Notes: generated by a model from the letters alone, not told the origin. Shown: positions 23,901 through 32,575, counted from the first letter of the stretch. The stretch is DNA of 34,453 nucleotides from Sedimentisphaerales bacterium (GCA_016926155.1 JAFGPC010000143.1:1-34453); one strand, 5' to 3'. Made by a program: numbers and translations.

Positions 23901-24662
23901 AATCACGGTAAAGATCCCCGCTGCTTCAAGAATCTCTTTAATAACAGGTGTAGTCGCCTTCCAGTCATGGTTATTCTGGCCGTCTACAATCAGGGCCTTT
24001 AATTGAGGCGGATTGATTCCCGTCAGATCCTTAATGCGAATATTTCTCCATTTGATCTTCTGACCTGCTTTATTGGAATTATGGACCTGCAAGGCGATAA
24101 AGCCGTTGCCTGTCATATCATCCACCAGATCGGCTACCGGAACGCCATTAACCCATGTACGTATTCGGTCTCCTATGGCCTCAATACGATAGTGATTCCA
24201 CTGTCCCTGTTTGAACGCCTTCTGGGCTTCGGGATGGTCCTCCAAAGGAAACAGCCAGCCCCGGCGCCCTTCGTCGTAAATCCCGCCGCTCCATGCTCGC
24301 GGCGACGGATCAATTTCCACCTGGTATCCATGCACCCGGCTGTTGTTGTAATCCGGGTAGCTGTTGCTGCGAATCTGGATGCCCGAATTCATGGTCGGGT
24401 CCACCATATATTCCAGCTCAAGGATAAAATCACGATAGTCCTTTTCCGTACAAAGGAAACTGTTGGGCGTATTCAGGACCGTGGCGCCAACGATCATACC
24501 GTCCTCGACGGTATAGTCAGCCTTGCCGTTGCGTTGAATCCAACCATGCAGTGTCTTGCCGTCAAATAAATCTTTCCATTCCGGCTCTGCGGCTCCAACA
24601 GCATTAATCGAGATCGAAACCGCCAATAAGGCCAGAACCAGTACACTTGACTTCTTTATCAT
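20970..24662 (-). CDS. Secreted DUF1080-ThuA-HEAT-F5/8C fusion, probable 3-keto-glycoside hydrolase
   Basis: 1230 residues with a Sec signal peptide (about 1-24). Domain 1 (about 28-212) is DUF1080/3-keto-disaccharide hydrolase: WKDLFDGKTLHGW, then NSGIQIRSN, HGYQVEID and GFIALQVHNSN. Domain 2 (about 222-470) is ThuA-like: LKALIVDGQNNHDW, ENGGGLVVVHAADNAF and PVMFTVRYGKGRIFHTVLGH. Domain 3 (about 530-1090) is a run of HEAT-like repeats (for example AAAAISALGRIGGQEAIRVL). Domain 4 (about 1106-1230) is an F5/8C discoidin-like module (LALDNNKSTRWDT...FIKIVQLG). DUF1080 proteins cleave 3-keto-glycosides made by Gfo/Idh/MocA oxidoreductases, and ThuA belongs to trehalose/3-keto-sugar metabolism. 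The oxidoreductase gene lies just upstream. A GAAAGGAGC ribosome-binding site precedes the ATG. Reaction is inferred; no catalytic residue was assigned. Confidence 0.87.
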   Translation of the reverse strand: MIKKSSVLVLALLAVSISINAVGAAEPEWKDLFDGKTLHGWIQRNGKADYTVEDGMIVGATVLNTPNSFLCTEKDYRDFILELEYMVDPTMNSGIQIRSNSYPDYNNSRVHGYQVEIDPSPRAWSGGIYDEGRRGWLFPLEDHPEAQKAFKQGQWNHYRIEAIGDRIRTWVNGVPVADLVDDMTGNGFIALQVHNSNKAGQKIKWRNIRIKDLTGINPPQLKALIVDGQNNHDWKATTPVIKEILEAAGIFTVIDVATSPPGGQLMDNFKPNFSKYDVVVSNYTGDEWPQVTKEALVKYMENGGGLVVVHAADNAFPNWIAWNEMIALGGWGGRNEKSGPYVYWKDGKLIRDDSPGGGGAHGRQTDWLVVHRNRDHAITAGLPDEWMHVKDELYSRLRGPAKNMTLLATAKQEPSVGGTGRDEPVMFTVRYGKGRIFHTVLGHAAEQMKCVGFIVTLQRGTEWAATGRVTLLDVPADFPTPEKTSVRSAISMDFSVIEEYDVGKSRAGLAAIEEYIRNVSPTGFGMIETRLLKALASSKTTFAGKQFVCRMLRRVGSAQCVPVLETLLGEEEMSHMARYALQDLTAPESAAAMRRALPKVSDELKIGIVGSLGQRGDRDAVVEIAKLVRSDNQALAAAAISALGRIGGQEAIRVLSYTQVGSELEILCQNSLLMCADQMLKQDRNYEAARIYKKMAEEKNVWIQIAAYKGLIQAEQDRAASYIIALLKSDDLALQRAAGKCIAEISGSAITSALARELDGLDASGQVLLISALETRGDKVAAVSISRMVDHPNTEVRSAALRSLAVLGDASSVPLLAKAAGGQDNTAKIAKASLAQLSGEGITKALITLIQSRSESLTRQAAIQAVIDRRASEVLPVLLKTASDSDPQVRTVSVKAIGELAGPDQVPAMVQLLVVSTISSDRGALERAISSVIARNGSVDPAPILSAMTSANGDITISLLGLLSRIGGTESLTAVRSQLKTNNAEIKRAAIRAMAEWPDPAPLEDLLSLARNETDSVNHVLALRGYINLLGVPANRGSVDTITLLELAMQAARRTDEKRMVLATLPKYPCEEALKMAQEAANEPGLANEAKLAADKIKQALVNRSRKASASLNSDKANLALDNNKSTRWDTGRTMKPGDWFVLDLGIEASVKGLILDTTDSANDFPRGYEVYVSFDGGNWGKPVLIGGDGEPITKIRFEHPIRTRFIKIVQLGSSDSWYWSIHELMVDVE

Positions 24663-24696
24663 CTCAAAGCTCCTTTCGGCTTTTCCTCATTCCTGT

Positions 24697-25998
24697 CTAG
24701 AGGGTCCACGGTTCGCGATGGGCGCGCTTTAGCATCGCTGACGCTGCCGGATCATTGTGAATTTCCTCTTTCTCCGGATCCCATTGAATCTTGCGGCCTG
24801 TGAGCATTGCAATCTCGCCCAAAAGCGCTACACTGATCGAACGATGTGCGATCTCAGCCGGTGTGATGGTCTCTTTTCGAGTCTTAACACAATCCAGGAA
24901 ATTTTGCAGGTGGTCGTTGCTCTTATACAGATGAATCTCGTTAGGTCCGATGACCTCTTTGAGTATTTTTTCGTCGCCGGCCGACAAGCCACCCCGACTG
25001 ACATGAATCCACCCTTTATCGCCATACCAGCAGGCCCCCATTCCATGCGGCTGCTGCCCGGCGTTGGCAACGACCATCTCCAGGCCATTGGCATACGTAC
25101 AGGTAAATTTATACGCATACGGAGCATCATAGGTGCCGTCCTTGGGATATTCACCTCGCCCTTCAATTCCTACCGGTCCGGTACGATCCAGTCCCAGGCC
25201 CCAATGGGCGATGTCGATATGATGTCCCGCCCAGTCCGTCAACTGACCGCCGCTGTAATCCATCACCCATCGCCAATTCCAATGCACGCTGCCCCCATCG
25301 TCAAAGCCGGTATACTCCCGCCACGGGGCCGGTCCCAGCCACCAGTTCCAATTCAGGTTTTCCGGCACGGGCCGCTTGGGAAAAACCGGACTCTGTCCGC
25401 CGTTGGGCAGGCCGACCTCAACATACTTGACCTTACCGATCCGGCCGTTAATGACCAATTCGCAGGCCCGATGAAAATGGGCGACCGACCGTTGCCAGCT
25501 TCCCGTCTGCCAGATCCGGCCATACCGATCCACTGCCTCGCAGATCGCCCGGCCCTCGCCGATCGTCCGCGCCAGGGGCTTTTGCCCATGAATATCCATT
25601 CCCGCACGGGCACAGTCCACAGAGACAATCCCATGCCAGTGGTCCGGCAGTGCATGCATCATCGCATCCAGATCGCCCCGTCCGAGAAGTTCACGATAAT
25701 CCAGGTACCCTTTGCAATCCTGGGTATTGTATCGACCGTCCACCATCTGTTTGGCCTGGGTGATATGGTTTCGATCCGCATCGCATACAGCGACAACCTG
25801 CACTTCGTCCTTATGGAGAAATCCATTCAGATCGCCTTGCCCCATCGAGCCGACACCGATCGCTCCCATCACGATCCGTTCACTGGGTGGATTGGCCCCG
25901 AATACCGAAGCCGGAACAACCGTCGGCATGACAATCGCCACTCCCGCTGCAGCGCTGGTTCTCAGAAAGCTTCGTCTTGAAACACCGTTTGTCTTCAT
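24697..25998 (-). CDS. Tat-exported Gfo/Idh/MocA-family oxidoreductase
   Basis: 433 residues from the ATG at 25998, with GGGAG six bases before it. The N-terminus carries a twin-arginine signal, SRRSFLRTSAAAGVAIVMPTVV, which fits export of a folded cofactor-bound enzyme. The nucleotide-binding motif VMGAIGVGSMGQGDLNGF and CDADRNHI follow, then the family Lys-Pro element (HGQKPLARTIGEGRAICEAV). The C-terminal substrate domain has GGQLTDWAGHHIDIAHWGLG and MVVANAGQQPHGMGACWYGDKGW, typical of the large planctomycete/Bacteroidetes branch. Such enzymes oxidise a sugar hydroxyl, often C3 of a glycoside, with tightly held NAD. It is the first gene of a three-gene operon with the DUF1080-ThuA protein, which would cleave the 3-keto product. 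The exact substrate is unknown. Confidence 0.9.
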   Translation of the reverse strand: MKTNGVSRRSFLRTSAAAGVAIVMPTVVPASVFGANPPSERIVMGAIGVGSMGQGDLNGFLHKDEVQVVAVCDADRNHITQAKQMVDGRYNTQDCKGYLDYRELLGRGDLDAMMHALPDHWHGIVSVDCARAGMDIHGQKPLARTIGEGRAICEAVDRYGRIWQTGSWQRSVAHFHRACELVINGRIGKVKYVEVGLPNGGQSPVFPKRPVPENLNWNWWLGPAPWREYTGFDDGGSVHWNWRWVMDYSGGQLTDWAGHHIDIAHWGLGLDRTGPVGIEGRGEYPKDGTYDAPYAYKFTCTYANGLEMVVANAGQQPHGMGACWYGDKGWIHVSRGGLSAGDEKILKEVIGPNEIHLYKSNDHLQNFLDCVKTRKETITPAEIAHRSISVALLGEIAMLTGRKIQWDPEKEEIHNDPAASAMLKRAHREPWTL

Positions 25999-26083
25999 AT
26001 CGCTCTCCCGTCTTGATTCCATCGAAATAGGGGATTCTATGCTACATCCTTTCAGACCGCCCACGAGGAAAAATTATTGCATT

Positions 26084-26112
26084 ATCTTAACAGAACAAGC
26101 GGACGTTTGCAA
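26084..26112 (-). promoter_or_regulatory. Candidate promoter of the oxidoreductase operon
   Basis: On the minus strand TTGCAA (26112-26107), a 17-base spacer and TAAGAT (26089-26084) give four of six matches in each box; GATAAT a little downstream is an alternative -10. The inverted repeat ACGTT-TGC-AACGT (26103-26115) covers the -35 box and could be an operator. Confidence 0.4.
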
Positions 26113-26159
26113 CGTTGAATCGGCTAAGTTATTGTCATGCGGTCTTGCCCTGTGCCAAC

Positions 26160-26310
26160 TGTCATTCCAACCGAGCGAAAAGACGGAGAGGGATCTATAG
26201 ATACGCATAGGCAACTACAGAGATGGAAGGAGATTTATACAAAGAATGTTTTACAGATCATGGAAGTCTCCATGCCGGCCGGAGCGTCCTCACTTCATTC
26301 GGAGATGACG
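26160..26310. repeat. Degenerate copy of a dispersed TGTCATTCC-type extragenic element
   Basis: It starts TGTCATTCCAACCGAGCG, continues GGAGAGGGATCT, and ends with GTCCTCACTTCATTCGGAG followed by ATGACGG. This two-ended layout resembles an extragenic repeat seen across many unrelated bacterial genomes that gives rise to spurious predicted proteins. Copy number in this genome cannot be seen from one window. Confidence 0.4.
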
Positions 26311-26333
26311 GAGTCGACTCCCTCAACAAAGAA

Positions 26334-26367
26334 CGGGACCTGCGCCGCTTTCGCAACGCAAGTCCCG
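26334..26367 (-). terminator. Possible 3' hairpin after the 790-residue surface protein gene
   Basis: CGGGAC and GTCCCG (26334-26339 and 26362-26367), plus inner TGCG and CGCA, form a 10-bp stem with one internal mismatch. On the minus strand it is followed by TTCTTTGTTG, so a weak terminator is possible. It lies about 58 bases after the stop at 26425. Confidence 0.35.
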
Positions 26368-26424
26368 CATAGTACATACTTCTGTCACGAACTGCAAAGC
26401 AGTCCGTAATCACAACACGCTGTC

Positions 26425-28797
26425 TTATTGGGCTAAGTTGTTATCCAGCCACTCTTCGGCAAACAGGGCCACATCGGCTCCATCGACTACGCAGTCACCG
26501 TTGAAGTCCATCGCCGGCTTGGGAGCATTGCCCGGGCAAGATGGGGCAGCGGTCATTCCGGACTCGGCATACAGAGCCGCTACTTCTTCCAGAGTAATCT
26601 CGTAGTTGAAGACGCGAGCTTCATCGACCCAGCCACGCCACAGAGCATCACTGTGAGCACGCTTACCGAGGTGCAGGATGTCCTGACTCTGCAGGTTGGT
26701 CGTGGCTGTGCCGCTATAGACACCGTCGACATACCAGTAAATGGTATCGTTGTCGAACGAGGCCACCAGGAAGTGCCAATTGCCGTCGATTTCTTGCATG
26801 TTCCACTCAGCCCCATAGCGATGGATGCAATACTGGTTCTGGCCACCACGCCGGTCAAAGTCGAAGCTGTGCTCGCTGGTTCCCGTCGGACTGGTAAAGC
26901 CAAAGATGGTCTGCCATTCATCCATCTGGTCCCACGCCACAGCATTCTTCGCCCAGCAGGCTATCGTACGCGGAGCTTCGCCAACGATACCCAATGTGTA
27001 CTGAGCGCCAAAGGCCACGTACTCGTTGTATTCGGCATCGATGTTGATCGCGATGGCATTGCCCACGACACCGGCCTCGAACGTCAGCTCTTTGCCTTCA
27101 TTGGCAAAGTAGGTCCCGGTCGGGCCTGCACCGGTCGGATCGACCAGGTCGCTATCCAGCGGATAGTAGGCGATTTGTGCCTTGAGCTGCACATCCGATG
27201 CATCACTGGTAATGGTGGAGGATCCGCTCGAGACGACACAAGTATATGAGCCATTATCCTCTTCACTAAAATCGGCAATCACCAGCGTACTGTCGTTGGC
27301 GCCGTCAATGTCCTCACCGTCTTTCTTCCACTGGTAGGTCAACGGCCGACCACAGGTCGCTTCCACGCTGACACTCGCATCCGAACCGGCATCGGCTCGT
27401 ACATACATCGGAGGCTGGGAAGTAATCGTAACGAATGAGGGTACCGTCGTTGCAAACGACCATACAGTACCTGTTGTCGTTACAGGATTACCACCGGGGG
27501 TTTCATTAGGCTCGATTACATCCACCCGCCATTGGTAGTACGTATCCTCTTCCAGATCGGGATCGTAAGAAAGCGCCTCACCCTCGGCTACTTTGGCAAG
27601 CGCCTGGCCTACTTCACTGAAGTACACCACGTACTCGGGAGTGGTAGCACCCCACGGAGCGGTCCAACTCAGAACGGCATCGGTCGATACATCCCATTCC
27701 CCATTAGACGGAGAGGGGATACAGGCCTTCTTCTCGGCGATTAACACATTCGAATCCAGCTTGGTGCGGGGAATACTTGGGGTCCAGTAATAGACCTCAA
27801 GACCATTTCCGCCGCCGCCTTCGCAATCCGTCACCGTAATCCCGACATATCCGGCAGGCAATTCAATCTCGCCGCCGCGATACTGGGTGCCGTGTCCACC
27901 GTTGTTATTGACAACCTGAACCAGTTCAGCGCCTTCCTCCCACCAGGGGCCAATGAAGAGCTGGCTGCCGTCGTCCGAGTTGGTCGCAAAGCCGACCGGC
28001 CCGGCCTCATCCAGCCAGATTACACCCCGTTCGCGAAGCAGAAAAGCGTTCTCATTATCTGTTGGCGCCAGAGCATCGCCTGGGGCATCGTGGAACAGGG
28101 GAAACATACCTGCATCGTCAGGCGCTCCCAGACCAAAAGCAGTCTCGAGGTCCGTCGTTCCAGGTAAGCTATTATCGGGCACGGTAAATGCCCATGCCTC
28201 ATACTCCACGGCGCCATCATCCAGTTCCTGCAGGAATGGATGATCCGGCGAGAGTACACTGCCGGGAACTACTACCCAGTCATTGATACCCGCATCAGGA
28301 CTGTGCCAGCCTACGGACATGTTATCCCCGCCGCTGCCCTCAGCCATTGCGGCCCGAATCCAGTAGGTTCTTCCGGCTTCCAGATAAATCGGGCTTGATA
28401 TACGTTCCGGGTTAGTGGTTTCCGTCCAATCCTGATCGCCCTGCCAAGCATCGTGATAGCCGATCAGGGTTGCCTTGGCCGGGTCCTGGTCAGGACTGAG
28501 CCAAAGTCGACCGTTGTCATCGGATGCCACCATGAATCGATAGTAGCCGGTCGCCGTTGGCGTGAGCCACGCCGTCATCCGGGCACGATAGTAATCGAGG
28601 GCGTCAAGCGGGGCCAGCATCGATGTGCGAGTTTCGGTGAAAACAGCCGCCTGTGGAACTTCGGTCAGCAATCCGTTGGCCATGTATGGATTATCACCGA
28701 AGAATCGCTCAAAGCGCTCATAGAACGCTCCCTGGGCGAACACCTGCCCGACTACTCCCAAACACGTGATCAAAACTAAGATCAGCAATTTCTTCAT
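26425..28797 (-). CDS. Secreted multidomain surface protein (PA14, Fn3-like, Ig-like, LamG, dockerin-like)
   Basis: 790 residues with a Sec signal peptide (LLILVLITCLGVVGQVFAQ). Domains: PA14-like (about 23-190, with YYRFMVASDDNGRLWLS), a second PA14-like region (about 195-345, VGFATNSDDGSQLFIG), an Fn3-like domain (about 360-455, ending TVWSFATT), an Ig-like domain (about 458-548, PLTYQWKKDGEDI...YTCVVSSGS), a LamG/concanavalin-like domain (about 552-740, IAYYPLDSDLVD...WYVDGVYSG...GWVDEARVFNYE), and a final dockerin-like EF-hand MDFNGDCVVDGADVALFAEEWL (763-784). No catalytic domain is recognised. It likely binds carbohydrate or cell-surface glycans. GGAGG precedes the ATG. Only 67 bases separate it from the upstream paralogue, so the pair is probably cotranscribed. 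Confidence 0.87.
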   Translation of the reverse strand: MKKLLILVLITCLGVVGQVFAQGAFYERFERFFGDNPYMANGLLTEVPQAAVFTETRTSMLAPLDALDYYRARMTAWLTPTATGYYRFMVASDDNGRLWLSPDQDPAKATLIGYHDAWQGDQDWTETTNPERISSPIYLEAGRTYWIRAAMAEGSGGDNMSVGWHSPDAGINDWVVVPGSVLSPDHPFLQELDDGAVEYEAWAFTVPDNSLPGTTDLETAFGLGAPDDAGMFPLFHDAPGDALAPTDNENAFLLRERGVIWLDEAGPVGFATNSDDGSQLFIGPWWEEGAELVQVVNNNGGHGTQYRGGEIELPAGYVGITVTDCEGGGGNGLEVYYWTPSIPRTKLDSNVLIAEKKACIPSPSNGEWDVSTDAVLSWTAPWGATTPEYVVYFSEVGQALAKVAEGEALSYDPDLEEDTYYQWRVDVIEPNETPGGNPVTTTGTVWSFATTVPSFVTITSQPPMYVRADAGSDASVSVEATCGRPLTYQWKKDGEDIDGANDSTLVIADFSEEDNGSYTCVVSSGSSTITSDASDVQLKAQIAYYPLDSDLVDPTGAGPTGTYFANEGKELTFEAGVVGNAIAINIDAEYNEYVAFGAQYTLGIVGEAPRTIACWAKNAVAWDQMDEWQTIFGFTSPTGTSEHSFDFDRRGGQNQYCIHRYGAEWNMQEIDGNWHFLVASFDNDTIYWYVDGVYSGTATTNLQSQDILHLGKRAHSDALWRGWVDEARVFNYEITLEEVAALYAESGMTAAPSCPGNAPKPAMDFNGDCVVDGADVALFAEEWLDNNLAQ

Positions 28798-28864
28798 TTT
28801 AAAATCCTCCGTCTAACTTATATTTTTCATATTTATCTCTCACTTGACTGTACATGCTTAACGT

Positions 28865-31800
28865 TTAGGGAGTAAAAATTGTACTTTGAGCGAATCCCTC
28901 TGCAAACATGGCGAAATCGAGTAAATTGACTTCACAGTCGCCGTTGAGATCCATTGACGGATGAACGACACAAGCCGTTCCGCCGGCGCCTTCGATATAC
29001 AACTGGCCGATCTCCAGCGGAGACAGAGGATAGTTGTACAGACGGAATTCGTCGATCATGCCATTGAACACACCATTCTGATAGCCGGAATCGTAGTTGC
29101 CAAAGTATCCCACAGCCAGCGGCTGAGCGTTCTCTCCGGAGGACGTGTTCAGATCCGTTGCATATTGAGTCAACATTTCTCCATTGACCCATACCTGGAT
29201 ATTCGCGCCGTCATAAATATGTACGATATGGTTCCAGGTATTATAGCTTGGCAAGGTCGTCCATCCATAGTTGCCGCCCCAGTGATCAACAGCCCATGAG
29301 TGCGGATTCGCAGAGCCGTTGTCGTCCGTCTTGAGTGCGCATGACTTCATGGAACTGTACTCCCCGAGGGAGTAAACACCACTGCGGAAATTCAATCGGG
29401 GATTGACCCACACACTGAACGAGCGGGCGAAATTGCCCATGATGCCCAGATCCAGAGCCTTGGCAGCGGTCGCCACATAGGCTGCATTCGGTTCGTTCCT
29501 ACCGACCAGATCGATGGCATTGCCGATGATACCTTCCACGATCCCGCCGATAACCGGTTCTCCTGTACCGATACTGGTCAATGTTCCATTAATACCGCTG
29601 GGCGAAGAATCGACCACGGTCCCTTCGACGATGCTCTCGAAGGAGTAATGGACCATCAGGCGCTTGGTTCGAACCAGGGCGCTGGAAGAAACGTCGGTAC
29701 CGGAATCGTTGGTGACGACACAGTAGTAGTACCCTTCGTTTCCAACCTCTTCGATCGACAGGGTCACCGAGCAGTCCCAGTTTCTCTTGCCGTTGTCTCC
29801 AAGATTGATCGGCGTGCCGGTGTAGATGATATCGTCGTCGCCTGCGGCGTCACCGTCTTTGTCGCCCACGATCCGCTTCCAGACAAAGCCGGTCAGATCG
29901 GCAAAACCGTCGGCCACGGTTTCCACCTGGCAGGCCAGCGTCAGATCGGTTGGCGCGTCAACTACATTCTGAACGACCGGCTCCACGGTGATTACCGGAA
30001 CCCACTTGATGGTGTCAAAGCTCATCCACTGACCCATTTGTGATCCGCCGCCGGCTTCCGAAACCACGTCGATCCGGTAATACCAGGTCTGGTCGTGCTC
30101 GAAGCCGTACTCGGCATCGGCCAGGGTGACTGTCATATCGCTGGTCGCGATCGGGTCCAGAACGTCGCCGATATTCGGATCGCTGGTCAGATCCGCATTA
30201 TCCGTAATCCAGACATTATACTCGCTGTCGCAAGGCGTATACTCTCCGAGTTCCCACGAGATGACCGCATCGCCGTCATAATCGACCCAGTCGGTCGCCG
30301 GATCGGCATTGGTGGTCACATTGGCCACATTCCACGGCAGGGCCGTGAAATCCTCGCCGTTCAGCATGATATCGCTGAACCGGGCTGTCGTTAATGTGCC
30401 GGCCTGGTGTGAAGTCACAGCAATACCCACATAAACCGGATCGGTTAATGTATAACTTTGTGAGCCATACTGTATCCAATCCTGGCCGTCAAATGAGTAA
30501 TAACCCGTTAATTGATTATCCGCTGTTCGGACCACACGAACCCAGAACTGTTGACGTCCATACGGAGTCGCCTCCGTCGTCCAATCATCACCTGAATTAA
30601 CATTGTGCTGTCCGGTACCTGAATCTCGATTTACCCGTCCCTGGAAAGCCCATCCTTCTGTCGCCGTGCCGGCCATAAATACATGAGGCGAACCAGCGGT
30701 CAGATCGTCACGGACCATTACACCGAACTTCCGCCAAGCGTTGTCTCCGCCGGTGTAGCTAATCACTCGAGTACTGATATCTACATGGCCCGATACTTCC
30801 TTATAAGCAAAGTGGAAGGCATCGGCCGCATCCCAGATATCTGCACCGTTTCCGATAACCACAAGCTGATCGGTGCCTTCATCATAATATGCGTCACCGG
30901 GTTCTGGGGTGCCGACATCCTGACTGATGACCAGGTGGGTGCCTACGGTCACTTCGGCGGTATCGGAGGTGACCGAATTCTCGTCGTTGGCCACGACGCA
31001 ATAATAATCACCGGTTTCGCCGGTGACCAGCGTGTCGCCGGTTCCATATTCAACATCACCGCCGGCATCGACCTTATACCACGTATAGGTGATCTCGCTG
31101 GGATGTTCAGCATTGTTATTCGAGGCAACAATCGACAGCACGGTCGTGCAGGCCGGAGCCAGGAAATTGTCTGCCGGCTGCTGGTCGATTTTGGGACCCC
31201 AGTCTTCGGTGTCAAACGACCAGACGATACCGTCGACATAGTTGGCCTCGTCCACGATAGACCGAACCATCCAATAATAGGTTGTATTGTTGACCAGTTC
31301 CGGTGTATCGATTGACGTCTCTGTTACAGTACCCAAGGGATTATTGGGATCGATATCCGGGCTTTCGCCGAAATATACAACGTATTCCTGGATGAAATCA
31401 CCGAGCGGTTGGGCAGCTTCCCAGGAAAGGGTTTGCACGCCAAGGCCCACTTCTGTAGCGCCATCAGCCGGATTCGGATTGATCGCACCCCAGGGAACAT
31501 TTTGCAGATAAGCTTCTGTAATGTCCTGACGGGAACCGATGGGACCTTCCCAGTTCACGCGACCGAAGCCGCCGCCGGTGCCGTCCGCCCAGCGCATTTC
31601 CATATAGTAGGGATGGCCGCCAATTAGACTTCTCGTCGCTGGTCGTACTGCTGTAATAGTAGCAGGATCAGGCACGTCATCAAACTGATCCCAGCCGCAC
31701 CAGCCGTCGATATAACAGATCATCGCCTTGTTGGCCGGGTCATCGTTGGAGCTGATCCATAGACGGCTGTCATCATCGGAAGCCAGCCAGAACGTGTAAT

Positions 31801-32083
31801 CTCCGTCCGACGGGGGAACAATCCAGCCCCAGATGCGTCCGGAGTAATTGTCCAGCGAGGGTTCATCCATCTGGAATACATTGATCTGCTGGACAACAGG
31901 GGCGTTGGCAGCCAGCCATGTCGCATTTGCCGTCGTAATCCCGTCCGGATCGGTACCAACCGTACCCAGTTCCGCGCCTGAAGGATAGCCTGTCCACCGC
32001 TCATACGTGACCGTCCCGGCCAGCGCGGGAGCGACGGCGGCCAACCCCAAACACAACATCATAACCAAAATCAATTTTTTCAT
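28865..32083 (-). CDS. Large secreted multidomain surface protein, paralogue of the 790-residue protein
   Basis: 1072 residues with a Sec signal peptide (LILVMMLCLGLAAVAPALA). Domains: PA14-like (about 23-195, YTFWLASDDDSRLWIS), Fn3-like (about 200-290, ending IVWSFDTE), Ig-like (about 295-380), a DUF1349-like beta-sandwich (about 384-575, GHVDISTRVISYTGG...KFGVMVRDD...QDWIQYGSQ), a second Fn3-like (about 580-690, ending MSFDTIKW), a second Ig-like (about 695-800, YYCVVTNDSG), LamG (about 808-1035, HYSFESIVEGTVVDSS...MIDEFRLYNYPLS) and a C-terminal dockerin-like EF-hand MDLNGDCEVNLLDFAMFAEGF (1044-1064). No catalytic residues recognised. The domain order repeats that of its downstream neighbour with insertions, so they arose by duplication. 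GGAGG lies eight bases before the ATG. Confidence 0.87.
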   Translation of the reverse strand: MKKLILVMMLCLGLAAVAPALAGTVTYERWTGYPSGAELGTVGTDPDGITTANATWLAANAPVVQQINVFQMDEPSLDNYSGRIWGWIVPPSDGDYTFWLASDDDSRLWISSNDDPANKAMICYIDGWCGWDQFDDVPDPATITAVRPATRSLIGGHPYYMEMRWADGTGGGFGRVNWEGPIGSRQDITEAYLQNVPWGAINPNPADGATEVGLGVQTLSWEAAQPLGDFIQEYVVYFGESPDIDPNNPLGTVTETSIDTPELVNNTTYYWMVRSIVDEANYVDGIVWSFDTEDWGPKIDQQPADNFLAPACTTVLSIVASNNNAEHPSEITYTWYKVDAGGDVEYGTGDTLVTGETGDYYCVVANDENSVTSDTAEVTVGTHLVISQDVGTPEPGDAYYDEGTDQLVVIGNGADIWDAADAFHFAYKEVSGHVDISTRVISYTGGDNAWRKFGVMVRDDLTAGSPHVFMAGTATEGWAFQGRVNRDSGTGQHNVNSGDDWTTEATPYGRQQFWVRVVRTADNQLTGYYSFDGQDWIQYGSQSYTLTDPVYVGIAVTSHQAGTLTTARFSDIMLNGEDFTALPWNVANVTTNADPATDWVDYDGDAVISWELGEYTPCDSEYNVWITDNADLTSDPNIGDVLDPIATSDMTVTLADAEYGFEHDQTWYYRIDVVSEAGGGSQMGQWMSFDTIKWVPVITVEPVVQNVVDAPTDLTLACQVETVADGFADLTGFVWKRIVGDKDGDAAGDDDIIYTGTPINLGDNGKRNWDCSVTLSIEEVGNEGYYYCVVTNDSGTDVSSSALVRTKRLMVHYSFESIVEGTVVDSSPSGINGTLTSIGTGEPVIGGIVEGIIGNAIDLVGRNEPNAAYVATAAKALDLGIMGNFARSFSVWVNPRLNFRSGVYSLGEYSSMKSCALKTDDNGSANPHSWAVDHWGGNYGWTTLPSYNTWNHIVHIYDGANIQVWVNGEMLTQYATDLNTSSGENAQPLAVGYFGNYDSGYQNGVFNGMIDEFRLYNYPLSPLEIGQLYIEGAGGTACVVHPSMDLNGDCEVNLLDFAMFAEGFAQSTIFTP

Positions 32084-32472
32084 TTTCAGGTCCTCCGTTC
32101 AAATTAAACAAGAAACCACATTTATCACAATCACCACTCCTTGACAGTTCATTACCCAAAACCCGTTCTTGGCCCCCTCTCATCAATCGTAGACATTTGA
32201 TCCTCCGATCATTTAAGTATTAATGCGTATTTTTGCCCATCCGACTGTTGTGTCCGGATCGGTACCCACGCGTTGTACAGGAGACTCGGGAAACAGCGAA
32301 ACCATACGGTCGCCGTTGTGGTGTTAAAAAACAGGCTGTTATGCATTGCAACGTGATGTCGCAAAAACACAAAGAAATCAAATGAGGAAAAAAGAAAGGG
32401 AGAAAAAGAAGAGACAGACAGACCGCGTAAGGCAAACAGGATTGTTCGCCACCCCCCGACCGATTTTTGACA

Positions 32473-32486
32473 TGAAGTATACTTCA
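32473..32486. repeat. 14-bp perfect palindrome in the surface-protein operon leader
   Basis: TGAAGTATACTTCA is self-complementary over its full length. Related AGTATA(TA)C strings occur at the -10 region (32576-32584) and at 32714-32721, so it may belong to a regulator recognition set. It would lie about 85 bases into the transcript from the 32576-32604 promoter. Confidence 0.45.
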
Positions 32487-32575
32487 CCATCACCAAATCA
32501 TCCTCGCGCCCTTCTCTGCTGTGACACCGTTAAAGTGCACATTTATTGGACATCACAGCCAACAGCGTAGAATTC

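Larger units (their letters stand above)
26065..26424. other. Gene-free region upstream of the oxidoreductase operon
   Basis: No credible gene. It contains a candidate promoter with an overlapping palindrome (26084-26115), a dispersed-repeat-like element (about 26160-26310) and a hairpin (26334-26367), each listed separately. Open frames here match the repeat and lack coding character. Confidence 0.55.

Noticed and set aside
24757-25980. 407-codon open frame antisense to the Gfo/Idh/MocA gene
   Set aside because: Complementary to strongly conserved motifs on the other strand; the translation is rich in Pro, Arg and His as expected from an antisense frame.
32209-32496. 95-codon minus-strand frame in the long leader of the surface-protein operon
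   Set aside because: Phe-rich translation comes from the pyrimidine-only run; no ribosome-binding site or signal peptide. Kept as untranslated leader.
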